Positions 46,440 through 60,400 are shown, counted from the stretch's first letter. The stretch is 64,000 nt of DNA from Hymenolepis diminuta (GCA_900708905.1 CAADRB010000097.1:62001-126000); one strand, 5' to 3'. A program made the numbers and translations. The notes: generated by a model from the sequence alone, not told the origin.

Positions 46440-46730
46440 CTCTGAAGTCGGTGTGTGCATGTGTGTGGTTTCCAAGATGGGTTCCAAATTCCATCGCCAA
46501 TGTTAGTGGGACCTTGTTTACATTAGACCATCGGCTTCATCCCTCATATCTCTCATACTCCCCCTTCGCCCTTTCCCGTCCCTAAATGGTGCAGGGTGAG
46601 GCAAGGGGGACATTAAGTAGGGAAAGGGAAATAGGAGGAGTATGCACATGGCATAAACAGAGACGAGTTAAAAGGCCAAGCCCTAACAAGCCGTGCTTGT
46701 GATTGAGGCTATTATAGGGACATGTTTCGA
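46440..46730. other. GC-richer island upstream of the receptor gene
   Basis: Non-coding block of mixed composition with a forkhead-type TGTTTAC (46515-46521), a C-rich run on the plus strand and a G/A-rich run just after it. There are no useful open frames. It lies between the two candidate 5' ends of the receptor gene and could be an enhancer. Confidence 0.25.
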
Positions 46731-46895
46731 TGAACGTATAATGTAGTCAGTCTATTGATAAGTTACGTGCTGTAGCTGCAATAGGTCTGTGACATTACTA
46801 CGGATACGGAGAGCATTCATGTAAGAAAAGTTTAATATGTTCATTAATAATGAGTTTTAAAATTTCCTTTTCCGTGATAGAGTAGTAGAGCTAAT

Positions 46896-46925
46896 TAAGT
46901 GGTTCTCCACTGAGAGAACCACTTA
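46896..46925. repeat. Perfect 12-bp inverted repeat (hairpin)
   Basis: TAAGTGGTTCTC, a 6-nt loop CACTGA, then GAGAACCACTTA. All 12 pairs are Watson-Crick. It sits about 40-70 nt from the 3' side of SINE-like copy d. It could be a hairpin at a repeat end or a protein-binding dyad; there is no U-run that would make it a terminator. Confidence 0.6.
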
Positions 46926-46964
46926 GAACAGCGTCGTCAAACTCCAATCTTGTAAAGAGGACCA

Positions 46965-47125
46965 GCATCACGGAGCCTCTCTAGGGCGAATCTCAAATTC
47001 TGTCACTCCCTTTATTAGTTAAACTCAGCCATTGAGACTGATCGTTATCCTCACTGAATATACACCAATGGGCATCGAATTTATGGCTTTACAGACGAAG
47101 TAGTTGCTCCACTCCTCACAAAGAT
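46965..47125 (-). repeat. SINE-like repeat copy d
   Basis: The minus strand runs GTGGAGCAACTACTTCGTCT, then AATTCGATGCCCATTGGTG (B box and flank), and later GGGAGTGACAGAATTTGAG and AGAGAGGCTCCGTGATG. Head and body follow the same order as the other copies. It lies upstream of the receptor gene, beside the hairpin at 46896-46925. Confidence 0.6.
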
Positions 47126-47590
47126 TAACTTCCTTGGGAAATACATTCTGAAAGTGCAATCCTAGTTTTTCTTGCTTGATTTAAGAGCTTCCTTCAAAAT
47201 CACCAAATTTTTACCAACGTAGGTCAATAAATTTTTACATGCTTCTCTTCCTCAGACAGGAAAATACGTTTAATACTTGTTATGATAGGAGATAGAAAAA
47301 AATGCTTTTTTCTGTTTAATCACACTGTGTTAGATTGCTTAACTTATCATATTTTGTCTTTACAATTATTTTGCGAGTCATTCAACTTAAATAACTTAAT
47401 AAGTGAAAGCAGTAATCCATTCCTTCCTCTGAGTAAATTTTAAATTATTCGGCCAAAATTATTTCAATGAATGTTTCGGTTTCCGGAGTTAATAAATCAC
47501 GAGGCAGAGTGAATTGGCATATACATTAATACACCGCGGTTATATGAAGAAAAAACTAAGTCAAACAAGGCAAAATTCTGGTGAACTTAC

Positions 47591-47648
47591 GCAGAAGTAG
47601 AAAGACAAGTAGTCGGCGTCCTGGTGCCTCATAAAAGAGGAGCGCCAT
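47591..47648 (-). CDS. Candidate alternative first coding exon with a second signal-like start
   Basis: An ATG at 47646-47648 opens MALLFYEAPGRRLLVFLLL and stops at a strong donor, CTGC|GTAAGTTC, in phase 1. An in-frame TAG upstream supports the start. The RR followed by seven hydrophobic residues resembles a signal peptide core. Phase 1 matches the exon phase used throughout the receptor gene. It could splice to an internal acceptor in exon 1 (before 40647), giving Gln at the junction, or to an exon not found. It is equally possible that this is only 5' leader or belongs to another transcript. Confidence 0.4.
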
Positions 47649-47788
47649 TATCAAGCGTTTGTTTTTTATAATCCACTAATCCAAAAAATCGAATTCAGCG
47701 CCGTTTTATCGTCCTTGAGGTCTGTCTTGTTTCTTGACTTCCTCTTCACTCAGTAGTTCGTATCTTTCCTCGTCGTCGTATTACTTAC

Positions 47789-47960
47789 CTCTTCTCGGGT
47801 TAAATCGGCGTCCGGATTAGTGTAAGTGCTAAGTGGGACGGTCAGATAGCTTGGCAAGTTCTTTGCCCCCAGGCATGCTAGGGAGACGTGAAGCTGATTG
47901 GTTGGGTGCAGGTATACACAGGCACCTTAACCTATGCCCACTTGGAGATAACTAGAATCA
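47789..47960 (-). promoter_or_regulatory. CpG-rich upstream promoter / noncoding first exon candidate
   Basis: A GC- and CpG-rich block in an AT-rich setting. On the minus strand there is a CCAAT motif (47897-47901) and downstream a textbook donor, GAAGAG|GTAAGTAA, after 47789. This would suit a noncoding first exon spliced into the leader of exon 1 near 40.8 kb, where AG acceptors such as ACTGATACAG occur. No transcript evidence is available, so promoter and exon status are inferred from composition and splice sites. Confidence 0.35.
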
Positions 47961-50324
47961 AATGCGCGTCTTTCGCCTATGCTTCTCCAATTTCAACGCC
48001 TGAAATCATAAACTAAAACATATTTTTTTCTCTCGAAGTACTGTTAATTTACTTTTCTACGATAAAACTGCGATTTTGTAAATTTAAGAAAGAGGTGGTG
48101 AAAAATGTTAAACACGATGCTTAAAAAATGGAATATCTTTCGCTCGGATAGTAGTTTTACTTTAAAGATCTATAATATTTTTGCCGAAGCTAATTGTTAC
48201 AATTAACTATGAGTGATTGTTGAATATCTTTCCACAAAGGCTAAAGTAGAAGAAGAATAAATAGGTCAAAGTGGATATTAAAATCCTTAAACAGGACACG
48301 TTTTATTTTCAGGTAGATTACAACAGCCGTGAAGCTCCACTGATAGGGAAAAATACGTTATAAATCTTATATGTTAAATTTTGTTGACACATGCGATTGG
48401 TCCTCTCAATACCGGTATTCGCACCGATGGTAACTCCTAAATCTTGGAAATTGCGCAGTAAAACCCTGATAGAATACGTCTTTACCATGTCGCATCTTAA
48501 TATATTTTGCCAAGTTGCAATTAGGTGGGAAAGACACAAAATCATTATACTAATTGTAAACAGCCTTCTCAAGTTGCTAATCGATTTGTCTCACTTTTTA
48601 CTTACCGTATACTGAATTTCACTCTGTTCTACTTTGATTTACTCTTCTTTTTTATATTACTCATTAACTTGTCGCAGAAATTACCTAGATCTCACGCAAT
48701 GATAGTCTCTTTTATTTTCATACCACATTTCGTTTCGCGACGTCCAAAGCGTAGTATACTGGGGACTACACACAAAAGACCGCAGAGGATTTTAGGGATG
48801 GCACGTCTGGTCTAGCTCAAATAGTTATATTTTTTGGCAATTACAAATGACTAGATAGGAAAACTAGACACAACTGAGGACAGGGGGAGGGCTATAATAC
48901 TTAAGTCGCCTTGTCCAAAAGGGACCTATTATGTATTCCAACAGTGACAGGCCAGATGTCCCCCCTGGTTCTCCTTACAGTTTCCACCATTTCGTTTGTG
49001 GTGACGTTCCTGGAAGCTTGAAATTGAGATAACTTAGTAAAATTTTTCTGTCTTGCTGTAGTAACTTCTTGGATTTGGACTTTTTCCATAAAATCGGTAA
49101 ACATGCCCTTGTTGAATCTTTGAATTTTTGTAATGTAAACTGCCCGCTTAGTAAGTATTGTATAGCTCGAGTCCAAAATCAAATGAGTTAAGGCCCCCTT
49201 TGATACTTTGGCATGGCTCTCAGTATTTTTTTATTTATTGGGCATTCTTTTAGCCGGTTTCAGGTGCCTCCCAAACTAAAAACTGTAACTTTCGTAGTGC
49301 TGCAGGTAATAATAATAAATAAAAACGCCGCCTTTGTAGTGATACTTTTCGCTTTCGGAATGATAAAGTGTTGTGAGACTATTCCATTTAATGCTTGCTT
49401 ATAAAGTAAATCTCAGAAAGAATTGGAGAATCCTTGTAAAAAGGATAAACAATACCTACTTTATTCAGTTTTGCCACGGAAGTGCAAACATTGCAATTTT
49501 TGATAATTGGAAAGCATCGGAACACTCGAAATAGCAAAAAGGCTGGATGACACGAGAGTTGAACGAATTTTTCTCCCAATGGTTGAGAAGGCAAAAAAGT
49601 CTTTCAGCATGTTCAATAGCTTGCAGTACTAACACAGCAGATATAAAATGGCTACAAATTTTAATTTAGTAGAAATGCGTAAGCTGCGTTTCCTAATGTG
49701 ACATTGAAACCATGTTTTGAGAGCATTCCATTCGGCAAAAGGTTAAAATTTAAAGGCTAAAAGGTGAAAATTATAAATTAATTTAGATTCATTTGATTTT
49801 AAAGGAAAACACACACAATTTTTCATTGTCCCCATTGGCCCATTTATATAATTAGCACTTTCAATTTAAGAAATGTGTAAAGCACAATTCATTCGTATGC
49901 TATTCAGTAAGTTCTTGAATGTAAACACATTATGCCATTTTCATCAATTTCTCAGATAGTGCTAAATAATCAAATACTTCTGACAGTTATCGGCGCTGCA
50001 AATGGCGATTTCAAATAAAAATATAAGATGAAAAATATATAATAAAATAAACAAAGGGCGTTTAGATCCTAATATTATTGTTTTATATGCATAAAATTCA
50101 TTTGCATACACTTGCAGATTCCTATTCGTATAATTTGTTCTTTACAACACAAATTCATCTCGAGGTTCAATTAGTAGCTGATTTCATCAGGGTTCTGCTT
50201 TTTCCTTTTATTAGAATAGGAAATCTTTATCCTTAGTCACCAAGGACAGTTTTTATAAATGGTACTTTTCTTAAAAGTACTATTAAAAATAATTCTTCCT
50301 CAGGGAGGATCTGAGATTTATTTA

Positions 50325-50545
50325 TTTTAATAACTCCCAAGTTCATCCAAGGAATCGTTTTCAACACCTATTTTGGGTGGAAGAGTAGATTCATGAAACT
50401 ACTTTGGTGATAAATTCGAATTTTGCCACCGTCTTTACTAACGAGCATTAAAAAGGGAAGTTGGGCATTGTACCTACTAGATGTGGACCGGTGGGTATGA
50501 AATCAGCTACCTCTGGCTTCGTTAATGAGTACATTAACCACCAAT
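50325..50545 (-). repeat. SINE-like repeat copy e
   Basis: The 3' part on the minus strand has CCACCCAAAATAGGTGTTG, AAAACGATTCCTTGG and GAACTTGGGAGTTATT, closely matching copy b. The head is degraded, with TTTCATACCCACCGGTCCAC in place of a clean B box. Confidence 0.55.
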
Positions 50546-53500
50546 ATGCGATAATAATATCCTCCTGACAATGCTTAATCGGTAGTATTACAGCCATAGA
50601 CCTAGGCTCCGTAGATTACTACGTATTGCCACGTATTCCACTATGTTCACATTTTTTCTGGACCATGACTATAATATTTTATCGCAACCATAATTCACAT
50701 TCTTCTAACTACAATTTCATGATTTGAAATTGATAAAGAATCGTCCTCGTTGATGTTATTATCAGTATTAATAGTTAAATTGTACAAAAACCAACAACAC
50801 TTCACACGTCGGTTGAAGACGTGAGAAAACTCATTGATGGTTGTGTTGTCCAGTATAATCAAGTAAAATAATTTGAGGATAGGTATACTGCGAGATGCAA
50901 AATTACGGTCTATTATCTTATCCTATTAGCTTAAGTTCATCTGCAAACAATAGTGGATGAGGAAATGTACACAAGGAAAGCTAACAGAAACATAGTATAA
51001 CATGACTAGAAAAAAAAGCTGTGAGACAACATTAAGACACTTATCTCGAGGTGGGAAAAAATACTATTTGAACGATTAGATTAAGATAAACACAAGTCTT
51101 TTCCGTGTTGGGCACGCATTTATATGAGCAAAATCCAATGACCTTGTTATTTAGATGCTGATAACAGTATAACATACCATGATTCGATTATATTTAATTG
51201 CCACTAATGAATATACTCCTTTTTAAATCAAAATGAGAGTGAACTTGTGGCAATCTCATTTATCTGTGTCTTAATTGCTCTAATTTGTTAATGTCAATGT
51301 TATGAGTCGCTTATGAACTCCTCAATTCACAAACGTAAATCAGGGATAATACAATTTCAGATAGTATCATGTGCAACCATAGAATGCAAAACATTATCTC
51401 CGGTAACTCGATTTTGATGCATGACTATAAACGGCCGAATAAGAAAGGACTTTCTCTGATTACAAGTACCCTTATTCGTTAATAAGGCTATTTAAATTTT
51501 TTCATGAATAATTTGCCACACTTAATATACATAAAGGATAAATTGATGTCATCAAAACCACTAAACTTACATTTCGATCAATTATTCACAACTCACCAGG
51601 TGAACAAGGGCACTCTAGATTGTTGACTTCATTCTATCCAAGATTGTGAGGTTTAATGCAGTTTCTGTGCATGTGCTGATCCTTGCTCTCTCATTACCAA
51701 TTCACATTCTCTTTATCTATATCCCCAATCGTATCTAATTCGTTTTCGTTGGTTAAAAATATATTAATGGTATCTTGTGCTATTCCTGGAATTCTTTAAT
51801 ATGCAAGAGTCAATTTTCTACTTATTACAATCAGGAACTTCCTCAGATTTGCAAAAAAATATTTTCTAGGACTGTAGAGTTCTACCTTTAACAGATTTAT
51901 TCTGACCGTTTTAAAAACTACATACAAATAACCAAGAGAGCCCAAACAGAACATATCTGGACCACGTCATATCATGTTATATAATTACTATTGAAACAAT
52001 TTAGATGGGAGCCGCGATACCTTTGATGACCATTGTGTTCAAAGGGTGCTAGTTATGCGGCTAGACACTAGGCGTCTGGATACCAAGCATTCAAAAACAA
52101 GTGACGAAAGAAAGTCATATTTAGGTTGGAGGACTGATAAGGTGTCAAACTCTACCAATAATATGTTCCCACATCCGCTTCAATTTCTTCTACAATTGGG
52201 ACAAATGCACCGCAGCAATAAAATTTTTATGACCAAGTGAAAACAAATCAAAAACCTCGCAAAATTTACCATGTTTGTAGCTTAACAAACGGATTTACTT
52301 TAAATGATAGAAAAGTTCTAACTCCTGCTTTATGTGAATGCATTTTAGTAATTGACTTTCTAAATAACGTTTGTTTTCGCCTTTTTAATAGTGTAGCTTT
52401 TAGAGCAGTGTCTCCCTTCCAAGACGTACTTAAATACCTAACTCTTGACCTTAAAATCATGATTTACAATATTTGAATACGGTGGATGCAAAATCGTAAC
52501 ACGGATTGTTGCGCATTTTGTAACTAGAAGACTCTTAAAAAACTGTAGGATAGTCTGCCATTAATATTTCATTTTGCTGGTAGATTTAAAATCTTAAATG
52601 AATAAACAAAAAATCATTTAGAATAAGTACATTTAGAGTAGAACATCCTCAAAAGTGAAATAATTAAAAAATTCAACCTTTTATAAAATATGAGTTGGAG
52701 ATGCTATATTGAAATTCAAATTTCCTATTTATCGATGGGGGGAATGATCAACAAGAAAAGTTAACCTTGGCTGATAATAAGGTGGCAGATATCGAGTTTC
52801 TGCCCCAGGAAGACTCCATAATGTTACTCTATCCAAGAGCAATTTTAGAAACATGGTTCCTATAACGCTCTTGAAAATAAGGATTCGTATCTACTTAGAA
52901 CATTAAACAGAGAGCTATCATCCTTATGGAAATATGTACTTCATACTTTATTTGATCTTCTCCTCTACTTCCCACCTTATTAGACTTAATTGCTTTTCTT
53001 CTTATTTGGTGTTTCTTCTATAACTAAAACTTAAATTATCACGAAAACATCATGAAAACACGTTTAAAAAGGAAACAAACACATATAAGATGTGATATTA
53101 CTTGAAATTATAATTGTAGAAAAGTCTTCCTCTCCGAAACCGCTTGAACACTATTGCAGCAACTGTGGCCTTGGGTTCTACATGATGGATCTTAGCATTT
53201 TTTGCATTGTCCTATGTATGAAATTCTGTGATAATATATCGCTATTATTGTAAATAGACAAATGATTCATGCATTTCCAAGTGTGCTGATGGCTTTACAT
53301 ATCCTGGAACATGCGCACTTTTATTTAAAAGAAAGTATTTTTAATCACATTAGATCAATCTTAAGGTGAGCAGCGTCAAATTTTTGCGAAAGTAGTTATC
53401 CAATATAATCATATTCCAAGATGTTTCGAGTAATGCCAATATAATAAAATTTTAAAAGGTGAACAAAAATGAATGCAGACCATTTAATGATGCCCTTATG

Positions 53501-54324
53501 TAATCACAGACAGATTAGGTTTTAGCATATGATGAAATTGTACCTTTAAATCATGCACTGCTCCTTTTATCTTTGTCTCTTGTCCATTTATCTCTCACTC
53601 CCAGACAAAGGATATATTTTCAATGTCCCTATTACAGAGCCTATAAGCGTACAAGAAGGAACCATTTAAAATTTTATAAATTTATCTATCTAGGGGAGGG
53701 GGCGGGGAGTAATATTATAACGTGTTATCAAATATCGAATTTATTTACAGAGATTAAATTGAACATGGGCTTTCTAAAGCAATGAATGTGAGAAGATTTG
53801 CTGTTCGTATTCTGACAAAGATACTAATTATCGTTTACATATAGTGGATATCTTTCTGGGAGAGAATAGCAGTTATTGTAATGACTGTCATAAAGATTAC
53901 TATATTTCTAGTTTTTCTTGACAATTTGATAAACAACTTTTTCAATTAAAAAATGCTTATTGAAAATCTACCTCGAGAAACTTAGAAAATAAATGACTCA
54001 GTTAAATACTTCTAAACAAATAATGTCTGCAAGTGAAGCATTTCTCGCAGCTGCACTTTTTCGTCAATTGTGAAATATTATTATTTTCATTTTAACCAAA
54101 TCCTGTAACTTTAAAAATTATTACTATTCAAAATCATATAAAACAACTTTAAAATATGTTATTCTGAGAAGTTACTGAAATCGATTAACAGAAAGTTCAA
54201 CAAATGGTAAGGGGGGAAGAGATCGAAGATTCAGAGATCAGAATGTCAAGTTTTCAAAGAGAGGTAATTTTATTTGATTTTGTATTCGGGTTGAAAATAT
54301 TTACTAAAAGCGTAGTTCACGTTC

Positions 54325-54405
54325 CAAAATCGAAATGCCATGATTCGAACCCCGGATTTCCGTAAATACTTATCCACGATCATCATCGCCTATTGACCAT
54401 TTTTT
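54325..54405 (-). repeat. tRNA-like fragment, probable SINE head
   Basis: The minus strand contains CCGGGGTTCGAATCATGGC, a strong B-box core (54342-54351), preceded by GATCGTGGATAAGT. No shared SINE body was seen next to it and no cloverleaf could be drawn, so a degraded tRNA-derived element is the likeliest reading. Confidence 0.35.
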
Positions 54406-57400
54406 AATTATGGTGATCGGTCTTGCCAATTCAATTCATTGTTTTCTTCCAATAGTTGAAGAGTCAAAATGATCTTATACGATATTCAGTAGCTTACGGT
54501 CTTGACATAGTACAAATCAGATGGTGAAAATTGTATATTAAAAGCGTATGCAATATTATTGAAGCTTCAAAGGTTTTGTGCTTGAAAATGTCCCAGTTTG
54601 AACTTTTCGTCTAATTTACAGCTTTGGTGGATGAGAATCGCTTAGAATGATTTTCCAACAAAAACTACATTGTTAATTATAACCAATGAAATGAGTGTTT
54701 TTAAAATATACTTGATTTAAAAAAGTTGCTATAACCTTCTCCATATTGACAATTAAAAATGCTAAAATTAAACACAGAATAGGAAACTAATTTCAGAATA
54801 ACTAACATTAGTAGTAATGTTGTTTAAAAGGGTAAATATCGCATGACATTGTTCAAAAAAGAAACAATATTTTCCCCTAAAATAGCAATCCCATTTAAGA
54901 TTCCTTACTTTTCAACTTTTAATTTACGCCGGTTTAATTCTTTGTATTTGAATGGGTTTCTTTATATTGTTGTTGTGAAGCGTGAAAAAATTAAACTACC
55001 TAATACTATGAGTGTTTGCTACATTCTGATATTTGGGTTTGATCAGTTTGTATTTGGCAATAGCGTAATTACTTAGTAAATACAAGTGCAGGTTGCGTAT
55101 TAGGAGAACAAATGATAGAATATACTTATTGAAATGTTTAATTTAACAGCAAGCTGCATTTAACTTCCATTTTTTAAATTTATTTTAATTTTTTATACAA
55201 TAATGAGCTGCGCTAATATAAAGAACTTTTTTGAATATTAGTAGGAAAAACAGAGGTAGAAGAATCAAGTAGTCATTCAATTTATGCATATGGAACATTA
55301 AATATTGTGGACTGAGACCTATTCAGAAACTCCTGGGAACTTTGAAATACTAGGAAAGCGCACAATGAATAAGTGTTGGACAATATGATGATTCAAACTT
55401 TTAGATGAAGTATATTTCTTGCAAAATCTTACGTGTTAAAATAATCCTACGTGGAAACAAATTACTTTTGTTATGTTATGGATTATTGTTATTTACCAAG
55501 TAAGGATAATACCAGAAAAATACTTAAATATGAAAAGTATCACATGTAATTTTGCGATACAAATATATCCGTCTACTAACTCATCAAATACATTCCATTT
55601 ATCTCTGTAAACTCGTAACTGGATATAATATGCTAAGATGTAGTGTAATCAAGATGTAATGAAATCTTTTAAGGATCTTTGCCTCTAACCAAATGGACTT
55701 AATGCTAGACAGTTTGGGAATACGAAGAAGTGATTCAGATAGGATGAAGGTGGACATGACAATTATTTTCTAAATATGTCAGTGCCTCTGCATATGCGAC
55801 AATTTGTGTAGCCATTTGAGTCATACAATCCTTAATGTACTTTTACAGAGAACGTAATAAGTGCGTTAACCAAGGTCATAGTTAATTATGAAAAAACATT
55901 TTGGGCACAGTTCCAAAAGCGCTAAAGTATCTAGTCTGGAGAAAGGTCATATCTGTAGAGAAACTATCAGCGAGAGCAATGGAGGTTTGCTAGAAAATTG
56001 AACTGTTAAGAAGTTACGTCGCGTGCGAAAAAGTGTTGAGTTGGAAATACCGATTGACCACAAACGACATAATTTTTTACTAAGGGTCAAAGAATATAAA
56101 ACTCACATCAATAGAGCTCAAAAATTAATTTTTTCATAAATTTTTACCTTTTCATTTAGAAATTAAGATTAGACTATTACCAACTGCCTAACAACAATTA
56201 TGATGATTATTTCATATCGGATCAGGCAATATGTAGCACTGGAAGGAATAGATTATGTCTGTGGAACGAGGTTAGGCGCATGCTTCTCAATATCTATGCA
56301 ACCACATTACTTCCATTCTCAGTTGTTTTAGCATGTTATTTTAAACTTTAGAGTGGAAAAACTGTCGGCAACAACACCAACACACATTGAAATAAAAAAA
56401 ACACTTTACTTCATGTGATGTCTGGCGCTGTACTTTTTTACACTTATCGATTAATTGACAGCTCTGAATGATGGGAACCGCTTAAACCATTCCCGACATT
56501 TATTTTTCTAATGAGTATTCTCAACTACTCAAATAAAGTAAAATTTTCTTCATAAAGGATTTAAATTCTTCAATTTAATCATTAAAATCCATTAGTGAAT
56601 ATTAAAAAAGATAAATTTAATTGACGAACCCATTTTAAAAGAGCTTATGAGTCTAAAAAGCACAAATAATATTTTGTAATTTTAAAGAATTAGAGAGAAA
56701 AAATAACACAGAGCAGAGTTCCCTTTATTTGATTTTTCAGATAATAAGTGAAAATGAACTTTTATTCGCTTTGTCAGCAAAGTTGTATCGTCAACACTGC
56801 AAATATTATTAAGTTGTATTATACAATCAATAAAATCGTACAGTCTGAAAAGTTAATTACACGTAAATCAAATTTAATTAACAAATTAAGATAAGAGCGG
56901 AAGATATGAGTTTGGAGAAAATGAGAGTTAAATTTAATATAACAGTAAACAGGTTTATACAGACTTTATAAAATCCACAAAATATAACTGCAAATAGCCT
57001 TAAGGATTCCTTTTTTTGAGTATTTCAAATAACTAAGATAAATTCTAGTTAGTTCTCTTATGTTGAAAGCATGTAAGCTGGTACTAGTTATCAGCTCTCG
57101 GTTAAGAGATGAAAAACCGGGTTAAGTTTAGTCAGGTTGCATGACCCAACGCTGAATTTATTCTTTTTAGAAATAAACAATAAATATTCTGAAAATTAAC
57201 TGGTTAAAATGTAAACTTTTTAATCCACTGAAAATGGCTTTATGAACTTATCTTTTGATGAAAGTAAACAACCCGATAATTTCTCTACCTATACTTGGTC
57301 TCTGATACCTTTCCTTTACCTCTTATTGAATTATTGCATAGTAATCGGATTTCGATACTTCCTCATGTTTAATTTTGCATTTTTTCACAAGATGAGTAAA

Positions 57401-60400
57401 AATACCTAGATGCATCAAGTTATTGTCAAAAAAAATGAGAAAAAGCTGAATAAAAATGTATTTCCAAGTCGTTAATTGAAATTAATTCAAATACTACTGG
57501 TAAACTTCTTTTTATTTAGAATCTAACAACTCCTTTGGTACAGAAGATGGAAGTGTGCAAATTTTTAAACTGAAAGAAGTCAAAATATTTACCATAATCG
57601 TAGATTTCAGTTGGGATTCCTTGCACTTATAGTATTTGGTATTCAGAGTAAGCTGAATGATAGAAGTATAGGATTTAAAAATATTAGGAATAAGTGCTTT
57701 TTTCAAATGTTTTCGTTTCCATTATTTGAAAAAATAATATTTACTAATCAACTATTATTTAGAAACCATTTCGATGAAAGTGGTGTGTCAGACAAGCTAT
57801 AATAACATAGCTAAATACCTGTCAGAGGAATGAACAAATGACGTTTATTGGAATGGAGGATAGACGAAAGTTTCCCAAAACACTTGTTTACCGCCCTTAA
57901 TATTATATGGTTTTCACTTGTAGCTGATTTAGTGCAGTGACTTACATTTAAAAGAAACCGAGATCTATTTTTATAAACAAATTGAATATAAGAAAATAAA
58001 TTCGATGATTGCAGTAAAATACAAAAACAACGATTTCGAACATTTTATTAAGGTGATGTGTTCGATTATAAGTTTGTAATTTGTAATTTTCAAAATTTCG
58101 TGTATACTTACTTTTGAAGCAAAGTAAAACAGGGGTCTAGATAAAGTGTAACAGTAATTTTGCCTTTCCTCATAGTGATATAGAGTCAGTTGAAAATGGA
58201 TAATTGTAATGGATAAAAGCAAAGGCTCACTGAAATAGATCGGTATGTAGTGTTCTAAAGTTTTATTTTACTGCATTGTGGAGCAACAATCTTTTTTCTG
58301 GCCACAACAAAACAGCTCAAAATGGCTTTAAATCCACTTCCGTGTATTATGAAAAGAATAGGCATTAAATTTTTACACGGTTACAAATGTCAATCCATGG
58401 CGCCAAAGTAGGATCTATATTTCCCATCATTTTCTTACCCCAAAAAATTCAATAACTAGCCTATTTTGATTTTCGTAATGTGGGTATGATGACTCATACT
58501 TCTTTGTCAGTCAATGAATTTTTATTGGTCGTTCCTCAACGAACCATGATCCTGGAATTCATTAGCTTCCACACAGCACTGCAATATGTTCTATTTATCA
58601 CGACCACAGTTGTTCTCGCTCAGTACCAATGCTCTTTTCTTCCCTTCTCTTCCCAATACTTTCTCCCATTCGACTCTTCCTTTCTCTTCTATTCTGCTAC
58701 CATTACCTAACACACCTTTATTCAATCCAACTCATGCTTTTCTCATTTTGAATGAAGCTGCGATGTCTTGTTAACCCATAAGAAATATTTTTGTCTAATT
58801 TGATCTGACTCTTAAATTTATTCATTTAAGAATATGTAAAATTGAATTTTACTGTCCCTTACTTCATATTTATCTATATTAACAGATGCGCTTATTTCCA
58901 AAATTATAGAGTTTAATAATCAGAATTTTTTCTTTTTCATTTCAACATTTTTAGCAGAATTTTTATCAAGATAAGGAAAGCAGAGTGGATTTAAGTAATA
59001 ACTTAGCCGCCAATTGATTGAAAATAAAACTCTTAATGCTTTATTTGGATTAAAAGTACATAAGAATTACATAACACTCTTCTATTCTTTCATTTAAATG
59101 ATTTTAATGGCTAGTAATTTCAGATTGCTACTACTACATTTAGAGGCGAGTCTTGAATTTAGAATCTGGGAATATCAAACCCCAAAATATCCATTTAGTA
59201 AAAGTGTGCAATATGATTTTGAGTTTAAATAGAGTACAAACTTTTGATGCTTTGACCTTGTACTGAATTTCTACTATATCCCCTCCCTTCAACCTTTACT
59301 GAATTATTTCCTGTTCACCGCGTTCGAATGCTTTGCCACTTATGGTGTTGGTTTCAGCATATGACGCAATTCTATTTGAGCAGACACAGCTATCTCATGT
59401 CTACTACGTACGAACTGTAAAATGTGGAATATCACGCAAGAAAATTGTGCCTTCTCAATCAATGAAAGGAAAAAAACGAAATGAACTGACAAGACCAACC
59501 ATTATAATTAAAAATCTATGAAGATGTCTTGAATTTCGTAGATAAGCATGCCTTGCAATCCAGGGAGCGAGTCTCGATATTGACTTTTGGAATGTGAGTT
59601 ACTCATTCAGTAAATATTATAGGCCAAATTCAGAAATTAAATAAAATAGAATTTCTTGTTACCTTGATCTTGCTAAGCATGTTTTCTATTCCCTCCCTCT
59701 TATCATTTATTGGACTTTCTGTTAACTGATTTCAGTTGTTTCCCACAATTAAAAAAGTACACATTTTGTATTACCGTGGATAATCATAAGATAAAATGTT
59801 ATGAAGCATAAGTTGAAGGACTATTTTTATGAAAAATAATAAACTATGAATTAGTCATTCATCTAAAATTACTTATTCAACTTATAATAGGAACTTCCAA
59901 AAAAGCTCTGTGTGTACCTATTTTCAATTTATACGGAACAAACACAACTTGTTTGTCTAGTCAGTCAGGATTTGTCTTTTCTCATTGTAATTCTGTCAAC
60001 TTTATTTGCACAGAACTATGCTCTTTAGGAAATAGCAAAAGCATTTTCTATGTATTTTAATAGCTGAAAAATTTTTTAAATGAATTATTTCGGTTCATTT
60101 ACTCTTCAGCTCTGATCAAACCCACTTGCCTACGAGGCTTTTCTCAAGCTCAATGAAATCCTCTGGGACAGACAAGTTGGGGGTCTAGCCACGAATTTAC
60201 ACAATTTAGATACAACAAGAATACACATCTCTTTGCTAAATTTGTCATCGAAACATAAGTTTTCCTTTTTACAAAATTTATTTGCTCTAGGCATTGCTGA
60301 AATCGACTCGGACTTTGAAGATTTAGCGCTGATTTAGGTAGCAAAACACACGAGATGAAAATTACCCAGAGTAAAAGTAATAAAATTCACTGAACAGAAT

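Noticed and set aside
58480..58774. Plus-strand ORFs with Ser/Phe/Leu runs
   Set aside because: Produced by a C/T-rich tract; no protein character.
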